The translations under genes were made by a program, and so were the position numbers. Below the pieces are notes generated by a model. The model ran no database searches. It was not told the DNA's origin and worked only from the letters and a program-made list of their open reading frames with translations. From the NCBI GenBank assembly GCA_002729885.1, contig PBUB01000006.1:1-48868 (forward strand): a DNA stretch of 48,868 bases, written 5' to 3'. Origin of the DNA: Spirochaetaceae bacterium (GTDB taxonomy: Bacteria; Spirochaetota; Leptospiria; Leptospirales; Leptonemataceae). This document shows, piece after piece, positions 17,984 through 27,414 of the stretch (the first letter of the stretch is position 1; the number at the start of each line of letters is the position of its first letter).

Positions 17984-18061
17984 TGGCTCACCAATAGCAC
18001 ATCTGCCGGATGCGGCCAGAAGTTCGAGATTGTGTTCGGTAGCGGAAGAAACGGGCTACCT

Positions 18062-18820
18062 TTAGATTTCTACGAGAACCATCGTTCCGTTATCCCGGGC
18101 ACCGGATGAATAGTATTGCGTTCGTACCGATTCGCAGCATTGAGCAAGATTTCCGTCCTGAACCAGCTCCATCAAACGAGGGTGCGACATGGCTTCCCAG
18201 ATTCCATCGCTGGCCAGTAGAATCCGCAATCCAGCGCTGCGTTCCAGGGTATGAAGCTCCAATCTGGTAATGGAATCCGTGGCCTGGATGCATCTCAGAA
18301 TTTGATTTTTCATTGGATGCATTCTTAACTGCTCCAGGGTCAGTTCGCCTCGCAGATAATCCTGAAACACCAGGGTATGGTCTGTGCTAATGAGAGATTT
18401 TTCGGTGCCGGTGCCTTGAATCCGGTAGGCCCGGCAATCTCCACAGTGAATAATATAGAGTTTGTCATCGCTGCAATACAGGGCCGTGAGAGTGGATGCC
18501 ATTCCTGCCGCCCCATCCACTTCCTGCGCTTTCCTCAGGAGGGAAGTAGAAAGATAGCCGGAAAGTTCGTTCAAATCTTCTCTGGTGCGAAAGGGCTGGT
18601 TGTCCGAGATCAAGCTGCGAAGCAGGGTTTCGCTGGCGATGTTGCCGGCCGGATGCCCCCCCAGACCATCAGCCACGGCCACCCATCTGGTTTCGCCTTC
18701 AAAAGTCTTGATGTCCGATTTCGCGTTGCCCTGAATAACCTGATGATCGATTAGCGCAGCATCTTCGTTACGCTTTCGGACCAATCCCGGTTCTGAGAAT
18801 CCGGCTAACTTCACTGCCAT
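18062..18820 (-). CDS. PP2C-type (PPM) protein serine/threonine phosphatase
   Basis: This 252-residue protein is a complete Stp1-like PP2C domain. GLVRKRNEDAALI is the first metal motif, VAVADGLGGHPAGNIASE the second, and MASTLTALYCSDDKLYIIHC leads to GDCRAYRI. LLASDGIWEAM and RDNGTMVLV supply the later metal aspartates. It should dephosphorylate Ser/Thr on proteins with Mn2+ or Mg2+. No Ser/Thr kinase gene is in the window. An AGGAG site lies about 11 nt before the ATG. Confidence 0.93.
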   Translation of the reverse strand: MAVKLAGFSEPGLVRKRNEDAALIDHQVIQGNAKSDIKTFEGETRWVAVADGLGGHPAGNIASETLLRSLISDNQPFRTREDLNELSGYLSTSLLRKAQEVDGAAGMASTLTALYCSDDKLYIIHCGDCRAYRIQGTGTEKSLISTDHTLVFQDYLRGELTLEQLRMHPMKNQILRCIQATDSITRLELHTLERSAGLRILLASDGIWEAMSHPRLMELVQDGNLAQCCESVRTQYYSSGARDNGTMVLVEI

Positions 18821-18933
18821 AAATTATGGACTCCTATCTGGATGTCAAAGAATGTCACGGTCCCAGATGGGTATAACCAAAATCATCAAATGAATACCTC
18901 TTCCTCTGTAGAAAACGAAAGGTTGCCTGGAAA

Positions 18934-21471
18934 TTAGTCAGGTTGCAAAACAAGAAGGTAAACCGAGGCCTGAACGGTGGCATCCAGACTCAGGGGAGAC
19001 TTCCGATATTTCCCTTCCAGGTAGCCTTCTATCTGATCATCGTAATGAGGGCTCAAGAATTGACCGCTGATTCCGCCAGGCAGGGTTGTTACAGAGGCAT
19101 CGGGATTGCCGGTATTGTAGATCATTCGCTGGGATGCGCCATGGGTTGCCTTGAAGTTTAATTCCGACCAGGGTAGTATTTCGAATCCAGAAGGAGCCAC
19201 CGTCGTCCAGGTTCCATCCACCGGATAGGGGCCGCGATTGAAGAAAAATCCCAGGGTGGATTTCTTTCCGAACGGGTGCCTGTACTCCAGAGTATGAATC
19301 TGGCCCCAGGAAACCGCCAGGGTTCCATGATCCTGGAGCAGTTTATCTATACCGCGTTTGAATGATCGCTGGATAAATTCGTTTCGGTCCATGGCCTCTT
19401 CGGCACCATAAAAAGGATGGTATGCGCTTCTGAGGATTTCCTGCAAACTGTTAAGCGTCGTGTATCGGTTTTTAACATAATAGGGAAACAGGTCTTCGCC
19501 GATTACCGGTGCAAACAGATCATGGATTATGGAAAGAATCAGATAATGATAGACTACAGCCCCTCGGGAACTGCGATCATTTTGCAGATCCCAGTCCAGA
19601 AGAAGGTTTCTGGCCTCTTCCATTCGTCTGTCAAGATTGCGATCCTCTGTTGTATCCAGCGGTTTGCTCAGGGCTCTTCGCACATAGGGCATAAGATTTC
19701 TTGCCTGGAAGTTAAAAACATCCATCTGTAACCTTTGATGATCCTTCAAGTCCAGGCCATCGGTGGAGCCCAGCAATTGCTGGATTCGCTGATACCGATC
19801 CGGGGACGCATAGTAATTGGAGATGCGGTAGGGATACTGTTTACTGTGCCGGTTATTTGCCGATGCGATCCAGCCTTCTGCCGGGTTTCGAACCGAAGGC
19901 TGCGCTGCAGTGGGAACATAACCGGACCATTCCTGACTGCCATCCCATCCGCGAAGAAGATCCATTCCGCTGAATCCACGTCGAACAGGAATTCCGGCAG
20001 CAGCTCTATAACCAATGTTGCCTTCGGAATCTGCAAAGACCCAGTTTTGCGCCGGCATCTTGAAATGCTGGATTGCCTTTTCCAGATCATCTATGTTTCT
20101 GGCCCGGTTGGCCATATATAGACCCAGGGCTGCATCGGTATGATCATACAGGGTCCAGCGAATAGAAATGGCATCGCCATCAAGTCTATCTCTTGCATTG
20201 GGGCTACCGGTTGAATCCGAGGCCAGCAAGGGATGTAGATCGGTGATAATGGGACCGTGGGGAGTGATTCGAATCGTATGTTTGACCGGATCCTGACCTT
20301 TAATGCGAAATACAGTTTCGATGGTGCGAATATCCACGTAACGATTTCTGTACATCACCTGGTCTTTGTTATCTGGATTGAGTCTTTCTCTATAGAAATC
20401 GATGTCATCCAGCATCACATTGGTAAAGCCGCGGGCCGTGTGTTCATTTCCTCCTACGATAACAAAGGGCACGCCTGGAAGTAGAACTCCGGTTACATTC
20501 AATTCAGGGCTGATAATATGAGCCTGGTACCAGATTCCGGGAATACCATGACCCAGGTGCATATCGTTGGCCAGAATCGCAGTGCCGGTGGCGGATTTTT
20601 CCGGTGCGATAACCCAGTTATTGGATGCACCGGCTCCGGGACTGCCCAGTAATTCTTCGTAGAGAGTATGGGCATCCAGAGCCTTCTTCAATATCAGGGC
20701 CTGCATTGATTTCGCCGGCCGAATACCCTTACCTTTATGTTCATTTTTCGAGGCCGCCTCTGGAAGAGATTCATGCGAAGGCTGCTGCAAAGCGATGCGA
20801 TTTCCGTTCTTCATACCGGTGAGAATGTCCGGACTGTTCGAAGGATACTCGGTGAACAAAATATCTGCCTGCCCGGGGCCCAGCTGTTCCTGGATAAGGA
20901 AATGCAGAATCTCCTGGGAAAATGCAGGACTTAGATCCCAGGACATGATGTAGAGGGCCGACATAGAATCTTCCGGCTTCCAGGGCTCCGGCGAATATCC
21001 AAGAAGTAAAAACTCCACTGGATAGGATTCTTCTTCCATTGCAAGATTGACACCTTCGCTGAATGCCTCTAAAGCATTCTGGACCTTTTCTGGCATCTGC
21101 CGATATATTTCTTCTGCAGGAATAGGTGCTGTAATTGTGCGAAACAGGATGTCGGTCTTTAAAAGATCCGGTCCCAGTACTTCGGACAGTCGGCCGTAGG
21201 CAGCCCTGCGAAGAAGATCCATTTGAAAGAGTCTATCCTGGGCCATGGCATAGCCCAGACCTATATAGGCATCTCGTTCGCTTTCTGCGATTATATGCGG
21301 CATTCCGGCCGAATCGCGATGAATCTGGACTCTGGCATTTACTCTAGAAGTATTTACAGTGCCGTTGTAAGAAGGAAGACGAAAAATCAGAAAGGCGTAG
21401 AGCGCAAGCAGTAGCAGGATAATCACTCCCAGGCTGATGTAGATGGCCGGAATGATCCTGTCTCGAAGCAT
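18934..21471 (-). CDS. Penicillin acylase family Ntn hydrolase
   Basis: This 845-residue protein has an N-terminal membrane anchor (about residues 10-31). The alpha part follows, with VQIHRDSAGMPHIIAESERD and GYAMAQDRLFQMDLLRRAAY. The autoproteolytic site is GAGASNNWVI, so Ser283 would become the N-terminal nucleophile of the beta chain. Downstream GVPFVIVGGNEHTARGFTNV and the oxyanion asparagine region are conserved. Family members cleave amides such as penicillins, acyl-homoserine lactones or long-chain N-acyl amino acids; which one cannot be told here. The start lies 3 nt after the stop of the RibD-like gene, so the two are coupled. Confidence 0.93.
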   Translation of the reverse strand: MLRDRIIPAIYISLGVIILLLLALYAFLIFRLPSYNGTVNTSRVNARVQIHRDSAGMPHIIAESERDAYIGLGYAMAQDRLFQMDLLRRAAYGRLSEVLGPDLLKTDILFRTITAPIPAEEIYRQMPEKVQNALEAFSEGVNLAMEEESYPVEFLLLGYSPEPWKPEDSMSALYIMSWDLSPAFSQEILHFLIQEQLGPGQADILFTEYPSNSPDILTGMKNGNRIALQQPSHESLPEAASKNEHKGKGIRPAKSMQALILKKALDAHTLYEELLGSPGAGASNNWVIAPEKSATGTAILANDMHLGHGIPGIWYQAHIISPELNVTGVLLPGVPFVIVGGNEHTARGFTNVMLDDIDFYRERLNPDNKDQVMYRNRYVDIRTIETVFRIKGQDPVKHTIRITPHGPIITDLHPLLASDSTGSPNARDRLDGDAISIRWTLYDHTDAALGLYMANRARNIDDLEKAIQHFKMPAQNWVFADSEGNIGYRAAAGIPVRRGFSGMDLLRGWDGSQEWSGYVPTAAQPSVRNPAEGWIASANNRHSKQYPYRISNYYASPDRYQRIQQLLGSTDGLDLKDHQRLQMDVFNFQARNLMPYVRRALSKPLDTTEDRNLDRRMEEARNLLLDWDLQNDRSSRGAVVYHYLILSIIHDLFAPVIGEDLFPYYVKNRYTTLNSLQEILRSAYHPFYGAEEAMDRNEFIQRSFKRGIDKLLQDHGTLAVSWGQIHTLEYRHPFGKKSTLGFFFNRGPYPVDGTWTTVAPSGFEILPWSELNFKATHGASQRMIYNTGNPDASVTTLPGGISGQFLSPHYDDQIEGYLEGKYRKSPLSLDATVQASVYLLVLQPD

Positions 21472-21474
21472 TGC

Positions 21475-22110
21475 TCAGTTTCTCTGCCGACTGTATTCTG
21501 TAAACACTTCGTTTCCCATTTTCTCACACCTTTCTAACTTCCAGTTTCGATTCTCAAAGTCAGGTATGCAACGATCGGAATCCACTATGCCTGGAAGGCT
21601 GGAATCGCCCAGGATAAAGGGAACAATAGTAAGGTACAGACAATCCACCAGGTCTTCGAAAAAGAATCCGGCGTTCAAGCCGGGTCCTCCTTCCAGAAGA
21701 ACGCTGGTATATCCCTTTTGAAATAGATCGCTGAGTACGGCAGCCGGAGAGGGATTGTCCAGGGAGATTATCTCGCAGAGATTCTGGATGGGTTGCGCTT
21801 CGCTGTCTGCCAGATCCGGAGTAACGTAAAGCAAAGGATTGTGTTGAAAAAAGCGTAAATTACTGACCGGCAAGCGTGAGCGACAGATCATCACCGGTCG
21901 GGGACCGGGGCGGCCATCTTTCAGAGCGAATACTGGATTATCCTTTTCTACCGAGTTACGTCCTACGATCAAGGCTTGGGCACGGGACCGATACTCATCC
22001 ATGGTCTTGCGATCATAGGAGGACGTAAGACCATGCCAGCTGCCGTCCGGTCTCATAACCTTACCATCCAGAGTCATGGCCATATTAACAGATAAATGTG
22101 GTCTATCCAT
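21475..22110 (-). CDS. RibD C-terminal-like (dihydrofolate reductase fold) reductase
   Basis: This protein of about 211 residues opens with RPHLSVNMAMTLDGKVM and has ALIVGRNSVEKDNPVF and LLEGGPGLNAGFF, the NADPH-binding pattern of RibD reductase domains. It lacks the RibD deaminase domain. It probably reduces a riboflavin-pathway intermediate or a related pterin-like substrate. The start was placed at the ATG at 22110; an in-frame GTG at 22125 would add five residues. A second protein of this fold is at 44423-45076. Confidence 0.86.
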   Translation of the reverse strand: MDRPHLSVNMAMTLDGKVMRPDGSWHGLTSSYDRKTMDEYRSRAQALIVGRNSVEKDNPVFALKDGRPGPRPVMICRSRLPVSNLRFFQHNPLLYVTPDLADSEAQPIQNLCEIISLDNPSPAAVLSDLFQKGYTSVLLEGGPGLNAGFFFEDLVDCLYLTIVPFILGDSSLPGIVDSDRCIPDFENRNWKLERCEKMGNEVFTEYSRQRN

Positions 22111-22189
22111 CCTTCCAGAATCCACATTGCGCCGGCACGGGGAAAGGTTTTTCTACTTTGCAGTTAATGCCTGCAGGCAATAATGCGTT

Positions 22190-22726
22190 ATGGCCAATCC
22201 ATCGCAGGTGAACACACCCACAGAAATGCTGGAACAATGGAAGGAGTTTCGTTCTCAGGTAACGGACTATCTAAAATCCATTCCAGAAAACGAATTCATC
22301 GCAGCACCGAAAGCAGGGGGCTGGTCTCCTTCTCAAATTGCAGAGCATCTGTATCTTACCCAGTGGAGCATGGCCCGGGCTCTTCCTGCTATTCTGGCGG
22401 GAAAGATTGGGCTTCCGGCTGAAGAGTGTCAGAAACTGGACTACGATACCTACGAAAGTGACATTCTGAAAACCGGCAATGCAGAAGCTCCGGATGTTGT
22501 AATTCCCAAAGACAGCTGGGATTTGCAGACCTCCCTGGATCATCTGCAAAAAGCCATGGATAAAACCGAAAAAGCCATAGATGGAAAAAGCAAAGAGGAC
22601 CTGGAAAAAAGAGGGATTCCTCATGCAATCTTTGGAGGGGTGAACTTGATGGACTGGATGTGGATCCAGGCCTATCATGAGATTCGCCACCTGAATGCCT
22701 TGAAGCGAAAACGCGGCGAAGACTGA
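22190..22726 (+). CDS. DinB-family four-helix protein
   Basis: This 178-residue protein has the DinB_2 pattern. GGWSPSQIAEHLYLTQWSMA carries the first metal histidine, and WIQAYHEIRHLNALKR carries the last two. The His triad binds a metal, as in the thiol-transferase-like DinB/YfiT superfamily, which may act in thiol-dependent detoxification. The substrate is unknown. It is a single gene divergent from the RibD-like gene. Confidence 0.88.
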   Translation: MANPSQVNTPTEMLEQWKEFRSQVTDYLKSIPENEFIAAPKAGGWSPSQIAEHLYLTQWSMARALPAILAGKIGLPAEECQKLDYDTYESDILKTGNAEAPDVVIPKDSWDLQTSLDHLQKAMDKTEKAIDGKSKEDLEKRGIPHAIFGGVNLMDWMWIQAYHEIRHLNALKRKRGED

Positions 22727-22859
22727 GTTTCGAGCCAGGCTCCCGGGATCAGTTTTACGCGGAGATTTCCAGGATGCCGTGAACCGCTTTGACCCGCCGG
22801 ATTCCAGAAATCCAGGGATGTTTCAGATCCCCGGGATGACTAAATCTGTATTTGCCGAT

Positions 22860-23702
22860 TCAGTTTACTCCTTCGATTTCCCTGGCCTGTTTCAGAATCT
22901 CCAGCATTTCCGTATGCAGTATTCCGTTGGAAGCAACCAGGTCCTGTTGTTTGATATGAAATATTTCTCCTGAGAATCCGGAAAGTCGGCCACCGGCTTC
23001 TTTGATGATCACAGAGGCAGCACAGGAATCCCAGGGATCCACTCCTCGTTCCCACATCGCATCGAAACGACCTTCAGCCACGTAGCATAAATCCAGGATC
23101 ACCGATCCAGTGCGACGCAATCCTGTGCCGCTGGAAACGAAGGCGGAGATATCCGAGATAAGTCTGGTTATGATTTCTTTTCTTTCGTAAGGCAGGCCAG
23201 TGGCTACCAGGGATCGATCCATCTGTCCTATACGAGATACAGAAATAGGCTGATCATTCTTGAATGCTCCGCTGCCCGATATAGCCCAGTACATTTCGCC
23301 CATTACAGGTACATAAACCGCACCGGCTACAGGTGTTTCGCGAAAGGAAAGCCCTACAGACATGCAAAAGAAAGGCAGACCATGAATGAAGTTCCGCGTG
23401 CCATCCACAGCATCGATCCACCAGGTGAAATCCAGGTGTTCCCCGTCCGGATCCTCCATTTCTGCATGGTAGGTGTCTTCGGGAAATACTTCCTTCAGGG
23501 AAGCCAGAAGCGGGCCTTCGATTTCCTGGTCCGCTCGATTCATCAGAGTAAGATCCGATTTTGAATTGGCGGAGTTTTCTATGTTAAGCTGGGGCTGGAT
23601 CTGTAAAAGCTTCTGTCCCAGGGATGGTAAAAGCTCCCGGGCCAATTCCAGGCGCTTTTGAATCTCTTCAAACGGAAACTCCGCAATCTGACTTCCATGC
23701 AT
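22860..23702 (-). CDS. Inositol monophosphatase family protein
   Basis: This Mg2+-dependent phosphatase of about 280 residues has all family motifs: the metal Glu in DTYHAEMED, WIDAVDGTRNFIHGLPFFCM (metal Asp residues) and the closing WERGVDPWDSCAASVIIKEA with GGRLSGF. The substrate could be inositol phosphate, histidinol phosphate or PAP. I placed the start at the ATG at 23702 because the sequence before it is atypical; an in-frame ATG at 23786 would overlap the divergent PAP2 gene. Confidence 0.92.
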   Translation of the reverse strand: MHGSQIAEFPFEEIQKRLELARELLPSLGQKLLQIQPQLNIENSANSKSDLTLMNRADQEIEGPLLASLKEVFPEDTYHAEMEDPDGEHLDFTWWIDAVDGTRNFIHGLPFFCMSVGLSFRETPVAGAVYVPVMGEMYWAISGSGAFKNDQPISVSRIGQMDRSLVATGLPYERKEIITRLISDISAFVSSGTGLRRTGSVILDLCYVAEGRFDAMWERGVDPWDSCAASVIIKEAGGRLSGFSGEIFHIKQQDLVASNGILHTEMLEILKQAREIEGVN

Positions 23703-23784
23703 GCTGTCAGCGGACCGAATGCAGTGCAGGAAATCAAGCCGGGTTTTTGCTTTACAGCTCTGGAAAGGCGAGTGCTTTACTTCC

Positions 23785-24849
23785 ATGCTTGGTGAAGGAA
23801 TCTGGAAATGGGGCGCTGATATTGTTGCCGATATTCAAACCTGGGGTCTACCTATTATCCCGTTTGAACTTGTTACCTATCTTGGTAACGAGACTTTCTA
23901 CTTTATCTTAGTGCCGATTTTCTTCTGGTTCGTCCATCCCTCCGTTGGAATCCGCCTTCTGGGAATTTTACTGTTCTCTTCTTACTCAAATGCATTTTTC
24001 AAGCTCATCTTCACCGAACCGAGACCTTACTGGGTAAGCTCAGAAATTAAAGGCTACGTTTTTGAGAGCAGCTATGGAATCCCTTCCGGACATTCCCAGA
24101 ATGCAATAACCATCTGGGGCTACCTTGCCTACGCCTTTCGCAAGCAGGGAAAATGGATTTATGTAGCTGCCTTTCTGTTAATCTCTCTTATTTGTTTCTC
24201 CAGACTGGTGCTGGGAGTGCATTTTCCGCAGGACATCATCGGTGGGTTGCTGCTGGGTGCAGCCTGTCTGTTTGTATATATTCGAACTACAGATTCCGTT
24301 CTGGGCTGGTTCGAAGCTCTGCCATTTGCACGCAAAGTGTTGTACCCTCTGGGAATTTCTTTTGTATTGATTGGGCTGGCCCTGGCATTGAACCAGTTTA
24401 TTGATCATAAGGATCCGGCGAACTGGGAAACCATGGCTACCATGGCTGTGGGGCTGGAATCCGCTGATCTTGATAAACTCAAGGATGCTTTTGACCCGCG
24501 AAGCATGGATATCTTTATTTCGATTTCGGCCACTCTGGCAGGCCTCGGGGTTTCCCTGGCCTTTCTGCAGCGGAAGAATTACTTCCAGATGGAGCGAAAG
24601 CCTCTGGCTATTCTGGGTGCTTTCCTGGTAGGCTTTATTGGCATCGGGATCTTTAGAGTGGTTCCCAAGCTTCTGGTGGATGGATTGTTCGATGAAGTGC
24701 CAATCCTACTGGAAGGTGTTGTTCGATACGTTCGGTATTTCCTTATAATTTTCTGGGCTGCTTATTGGGCTCCCCAATTATTCAAGGCTTTTGGCTGGGC
24801 AAGGTCCCTGGAATCCAGAGAGATGGCTGGCTTCCTTAAAGCCGGATAA
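23785..24849 (+). CDS. PAP2-superfamily membrane phosphatase
   Basis: This 354-residue integral membrane protein has the phosphatidic-acid-phosphatase motifs. KLIFTEPRPYW is C1, SYGIPSGHSQNAITIWG is C2 with the catalytic His, and FSRLVLGVHFPQDIIGGLLL is C3. After the usual six-helix core, about 150 C-terminal residues add at least three more membrane helices, longer than plain PAP2 enzymes. It probably dephosphorylates a lipid phosphate or undecaprenyl pyrophosphate. The ATG at 23785 has a purine-rich site about 15 nt upstream. The gene is divergent from the inositol phosphatase gene, whose 5' end is about 80 bp away. Confidence 0.9.
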   Translation: MLGEGIWKWGADIVADIQTWGLPIIPFELVTYLGNETFYFILVPIFFWFVHPSVGIRLLGILLFSSYSNAFFKLIFTEPRPYWVSSEIKGYVFESSYGIPSGHSQNAITIWGYLAYAFRKQGKWIYVAAFLLISLICFSRLVLGVHFPQDIIGGLLLGAACLFVYIRTTDSVLGWFEALPFARKVLYPLGISFVLIGLALALNQFIDHKDPANWETMATMAVGLESADLDKLKDAFDPRSMDIFISISATLAGLGVSLAFLQRKNYFQMERKPLAILGAFLVGFIGIGIFRVVPKLLVDGLFDEVPILLEGVVRYVRYFLIIFWAAYWAPQLFKAFGWARSLESREMAGFLKAG

Positions 24850-25017
24850 TGGCCGGATTCCGAAGTTCGCTTCAATTGCAGCCAGCGAACTCATGGACCG
24901 GGAAGCTCGAATAAGACCATTTGTGGCCTCTGGCTCACCATATCCCTCCGTCCAGAGTGCGAATATGGTTGAACGAACAGTACGAAATACGAATCCATTG
25001 CTGCGGATAAGGTAACT

Positions 25018-25782
25018 ATGCGAAACTCTATGATCTGTAAGCCGGCCTGGCTTCTATTTCTTTCGATGACATTGCTGCAAACACATTGCCGGCTACCCAT
25101 TCCCATTTCGGACCCTGGCCCTGCACCCGAGCATGCGAAACAGGCCGAGCCGATGGACAATAAGGATGGAGCCCGTTATCCTAGAATTGTAGCCGACCCG
25201 TTAGAGAGAGAATCGGATCTGGCCATGTTCAATCCGGGCCAGTCCAGGACTATTCAACTGCAGAACGGTACATCCATTACAGCCAGCACTGGAATTGATC
25301 ATCTTGAGATAGTATGTACTCTGCCCGATGGAAAGCGAAAACAGTACCTGCAGAAAGAAGGACCGGAGATGAATTACTCCATCCATCCGGTGGGGCAATA
25401 TGTATTGATTGTTTCCGGTGTTAATGCGGGCCCGGGAAATACGGGCACCATTCTGGATCCAGCAACCGGTGAACGCTTTGAACTCAAGGTTACCTTTGAT
25501 TTCGGAGATGGTAAGACCGAGCTTGTGCACATGAGTCTGTTTTCTATGAGTCTTATTGAAGCATCCCCGGGTATTTTCCTGCTGGCAGGCACTGGCAACA
25601 CTTCAATGCTTCGTCTGGATGTAACCGCGAATCCTCCAGAGCAAACAGAAATACCCTTTCGCGAAGTGCCTCTGGTTTCTGAATTTGGTGCGTTCATCGA
25701 AGATGGAACAATCTACTATCGCTACCGGGAGCCAGACAGTGAAGACCCTTCCTGGAAACAGTGGAAATTAAAGGATTTCTGA
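25018..25782 (+). CDS. Unknown exported protein, probable lipoprotein
   Basis: This 254-residue protein has a signal segment (about residues 8-23) ending LLQTHC, a plausible spirochaetal lipobox. A Pro/Ala-rich linker and a beta-rich body follow, with no motif I recognise. The body has short alternating strands (GTSITASTGIDHLEIVCTLP, GQYVLIVSGVNAGPGNTG), which suggests a beta-propeller or beta-sandwich fold. AAGGT precedes the ATG. Confidence 0.75.
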   Translation: MRNSMICKPAWLLFLSMTLLQTHCRLPIPISDPGPAPEHAKQAEPMDNKDGARYPRIVADPLERESDLAMFNPGQSRTIQLQNGTSITASTGIDHLEIVCTLPDGKRKQYLQKEGPEMNYSIHPVGQYVLIVSGVNAGPGNTGTILDPATGERFELKVTFDFGDGKTELVHMSLFSMSLIEASPGIFLLAGTGNTSMLRLDVTANPPEQTEIPFREVPLVSEFGAFIEDGTIYYRYREPDSEDPSWKQWKLKDF

Positions 25783-25927
25783 GATCTGCAGGATTCCAAA
25801 CTACCCGGATGTCGCTGTATCGTTGAAGCCAGTTCAACATCCGAATTTCTCGCAAAGCCTTCCTCTGTGAACTGCGGGCGCAACCACTGTATCAATATTG
25901 TCTACGATCATTGGATGCCAGAAAGGC

Positions 25928-26362
25928 TCATCGATTCGACGTGTGAATGATCAAAGAGGCGCCTTCGCAGACTCCAGGACAATCCTTTCCGTTAGGATAG
26001 TAGCGTTTATATTCTGGATCATACTCGCCCAGTTTCTGACCCTCTAAAAAGACCGTTACCTTCTTGAACCGGCCGGTAATATGGGTACTGCATGGGCCTC
26101 CGGAATGCATCACGGTATTTGTTTCAGCATCTTCTATGGTTTTTTCCGGCTCTGCAGTGCAATATCTCTGAAAGCGCTGATTGTCTGCAGTGATTGTTAA
26201 CCGGTATTGGCCGGGCTTCAAGTCCGGAAGAGTAATGGAAACTCCCGCATCTCCGCAACCGATCTGGGTGCATATTTTCTCAGTACCCCGGCAATTCCCC
26301 GCACAGTTCCATAGAAAAAAGGAAATAAGAAATACAGAGATAATCTTTGCAGCCACTACCAT
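25928..26362 (-). CDS. Small unknown lipoprotein
   Basis: This 144-residue protein starts with a clear signal peptide, MVVAAKIISVFLISFFLWNC, with lipidation expected at Cys20. I chose the ATG at 26362 because GGGAAGG lies about 9 nt upstream and the signal peptide begins there; an in-frame ATG at 26413 adds 17 polar residues. The mature part has six or so cysteines (NCRGTEKICTQIGC, YCTAEP, GGPCSTH, DCPGVC), so it is likely disulfide-rich. I recognise no family. Confidence 0.75.
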   Translation of the reverse strand: MVVAAKIISVFLISFFLWNCAGNCRGTEKICTQIGCGDAGVSITLPDLKPGQYRLTITADNQRFQRYCTAEPEKTIEDAETNTVMHSGGPCSTHITGRFKKVTVFLEGQKLGEYDPEYKRYYPNGKDCPGVCEGASLIIHTSNR

Positions 26363-26582
26363 GTAGTGTATCCTTCCCATCTCATCTGTTTCAGTAGATT
26401 TTCTGGCTATCATGGGACGGGGACCTCGCTTGACGGGCCGCTATGGCAGAGAGCTGAAAAACAGGGCCCGAAGGCCCATATCTTCGGATTGCCTACTTTG
26501 GACGATGCCTCTGATGCGCGGGTTCACAGGAATTGGTTTTGCTTGATGGGAGGTTATCCGGCCTGTTTACTGGGGTCACAGA

Positions 26583-27287
26583 ATGTCGAATGAAGTAACA
26601 TTGCTGCTCCTTACCCTGGGCTTCTTTCTGGCAGTGGGGCTTTTATTTCTGCTCACTTCCTGGATTCGTAGCTATCTCGATGCTTCCGAAAAATTGCAGG
26701 GCAGCCTGCTTGAGTTAACCCAATGGATTCCGGACCTGCAGCCTATGCGTATTGGAACGGATCTTTACTGCAGTGGTAATCTGAACGGGCAGAGAATTGG
26801 ACTCCGGTATCTATCTGGAAAGAACGAGCAGGAGCAATCATTTCTGGCAATTCGAGTGAAGATTCGAGAAACCGAAATGGATCCATTCTATCTGGTGGCA
26901 GACGCTTCTATAAATTCCGAGGATTCTGATTCCAGGGGATTACAGTCTGGCCTTCATGAAATGCAAGCAGGTCTATTTCTTGGCACCCTGTCCGGAGTTG
27001 CCTATGATGAGCTGCGGCAAAAATACAATCGCCTTTCACCGGCTACTCTGGCATCGCTTCTAACATTGAACAGGGAAAGTGCAGGTCGAGTCACTGTAGG
27101 ACCAGACTGGGAAGTAAATCGAATTGGTAGGGATGCAGCGTTGCGCCTTCTTGGCCAGGACGGTGTGGCTCTGACCCAGCTGGAGCTCAGCACCGTTATC
27201 GAAGATTCATCCGGGGAAGCCATACACCGGCACATTCAGAAGATGTGCCGGGTGGCTGGCAGATTGGAACGCGAATTGCCCGGGTAG
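26583..27287 (+). CDS. Unknown single-pass membrane protein
   Basis: This 234-residue protein has one N-terminal membrane helix (about residues 5-28, LLLLTLGFFLAVGLLFLLTS) and a soluble domain. The soluble part starts as a short coiled coil and then looks alpha/beta. It has no conserved motif that I recognise. The ribosome binding site is weak (GGGGTCAC). It stands alone between two minus-strand genes. Confidence 0.68.
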   Translation: MSNEVTLLLLTLGFFLAVGLLFLLTSWIRSYLDASEKLQGSLLELTQWIPDLQPMRIGTDLYCSGNLNGQRIGLRYLSGKNEQEQSFLAIRVKIRETEMDPFYLVADASINSEDSDSRGLQSGLHEMQAGLFLGTLSGVAYDELRQKYNRLSPATLASLLTLNRESAGRVTVGPDWEVNRIGRDAALRLLGQDGVALTQLELSTVIEDSSGEAIHRHIQKMCRVAGRLERELPG

Positions 27288-27414
27288 GGCAGTGCATTGG
27301 GCGCGAAGATTCCCGCCAGGATGACATTTATGGCATCTATGCCATTTTTGATACTTATGATATCAACGGCAGGTGCCTCATCATCGAAGGTTCACGGATG
27401 AATTCTTCCTCAAA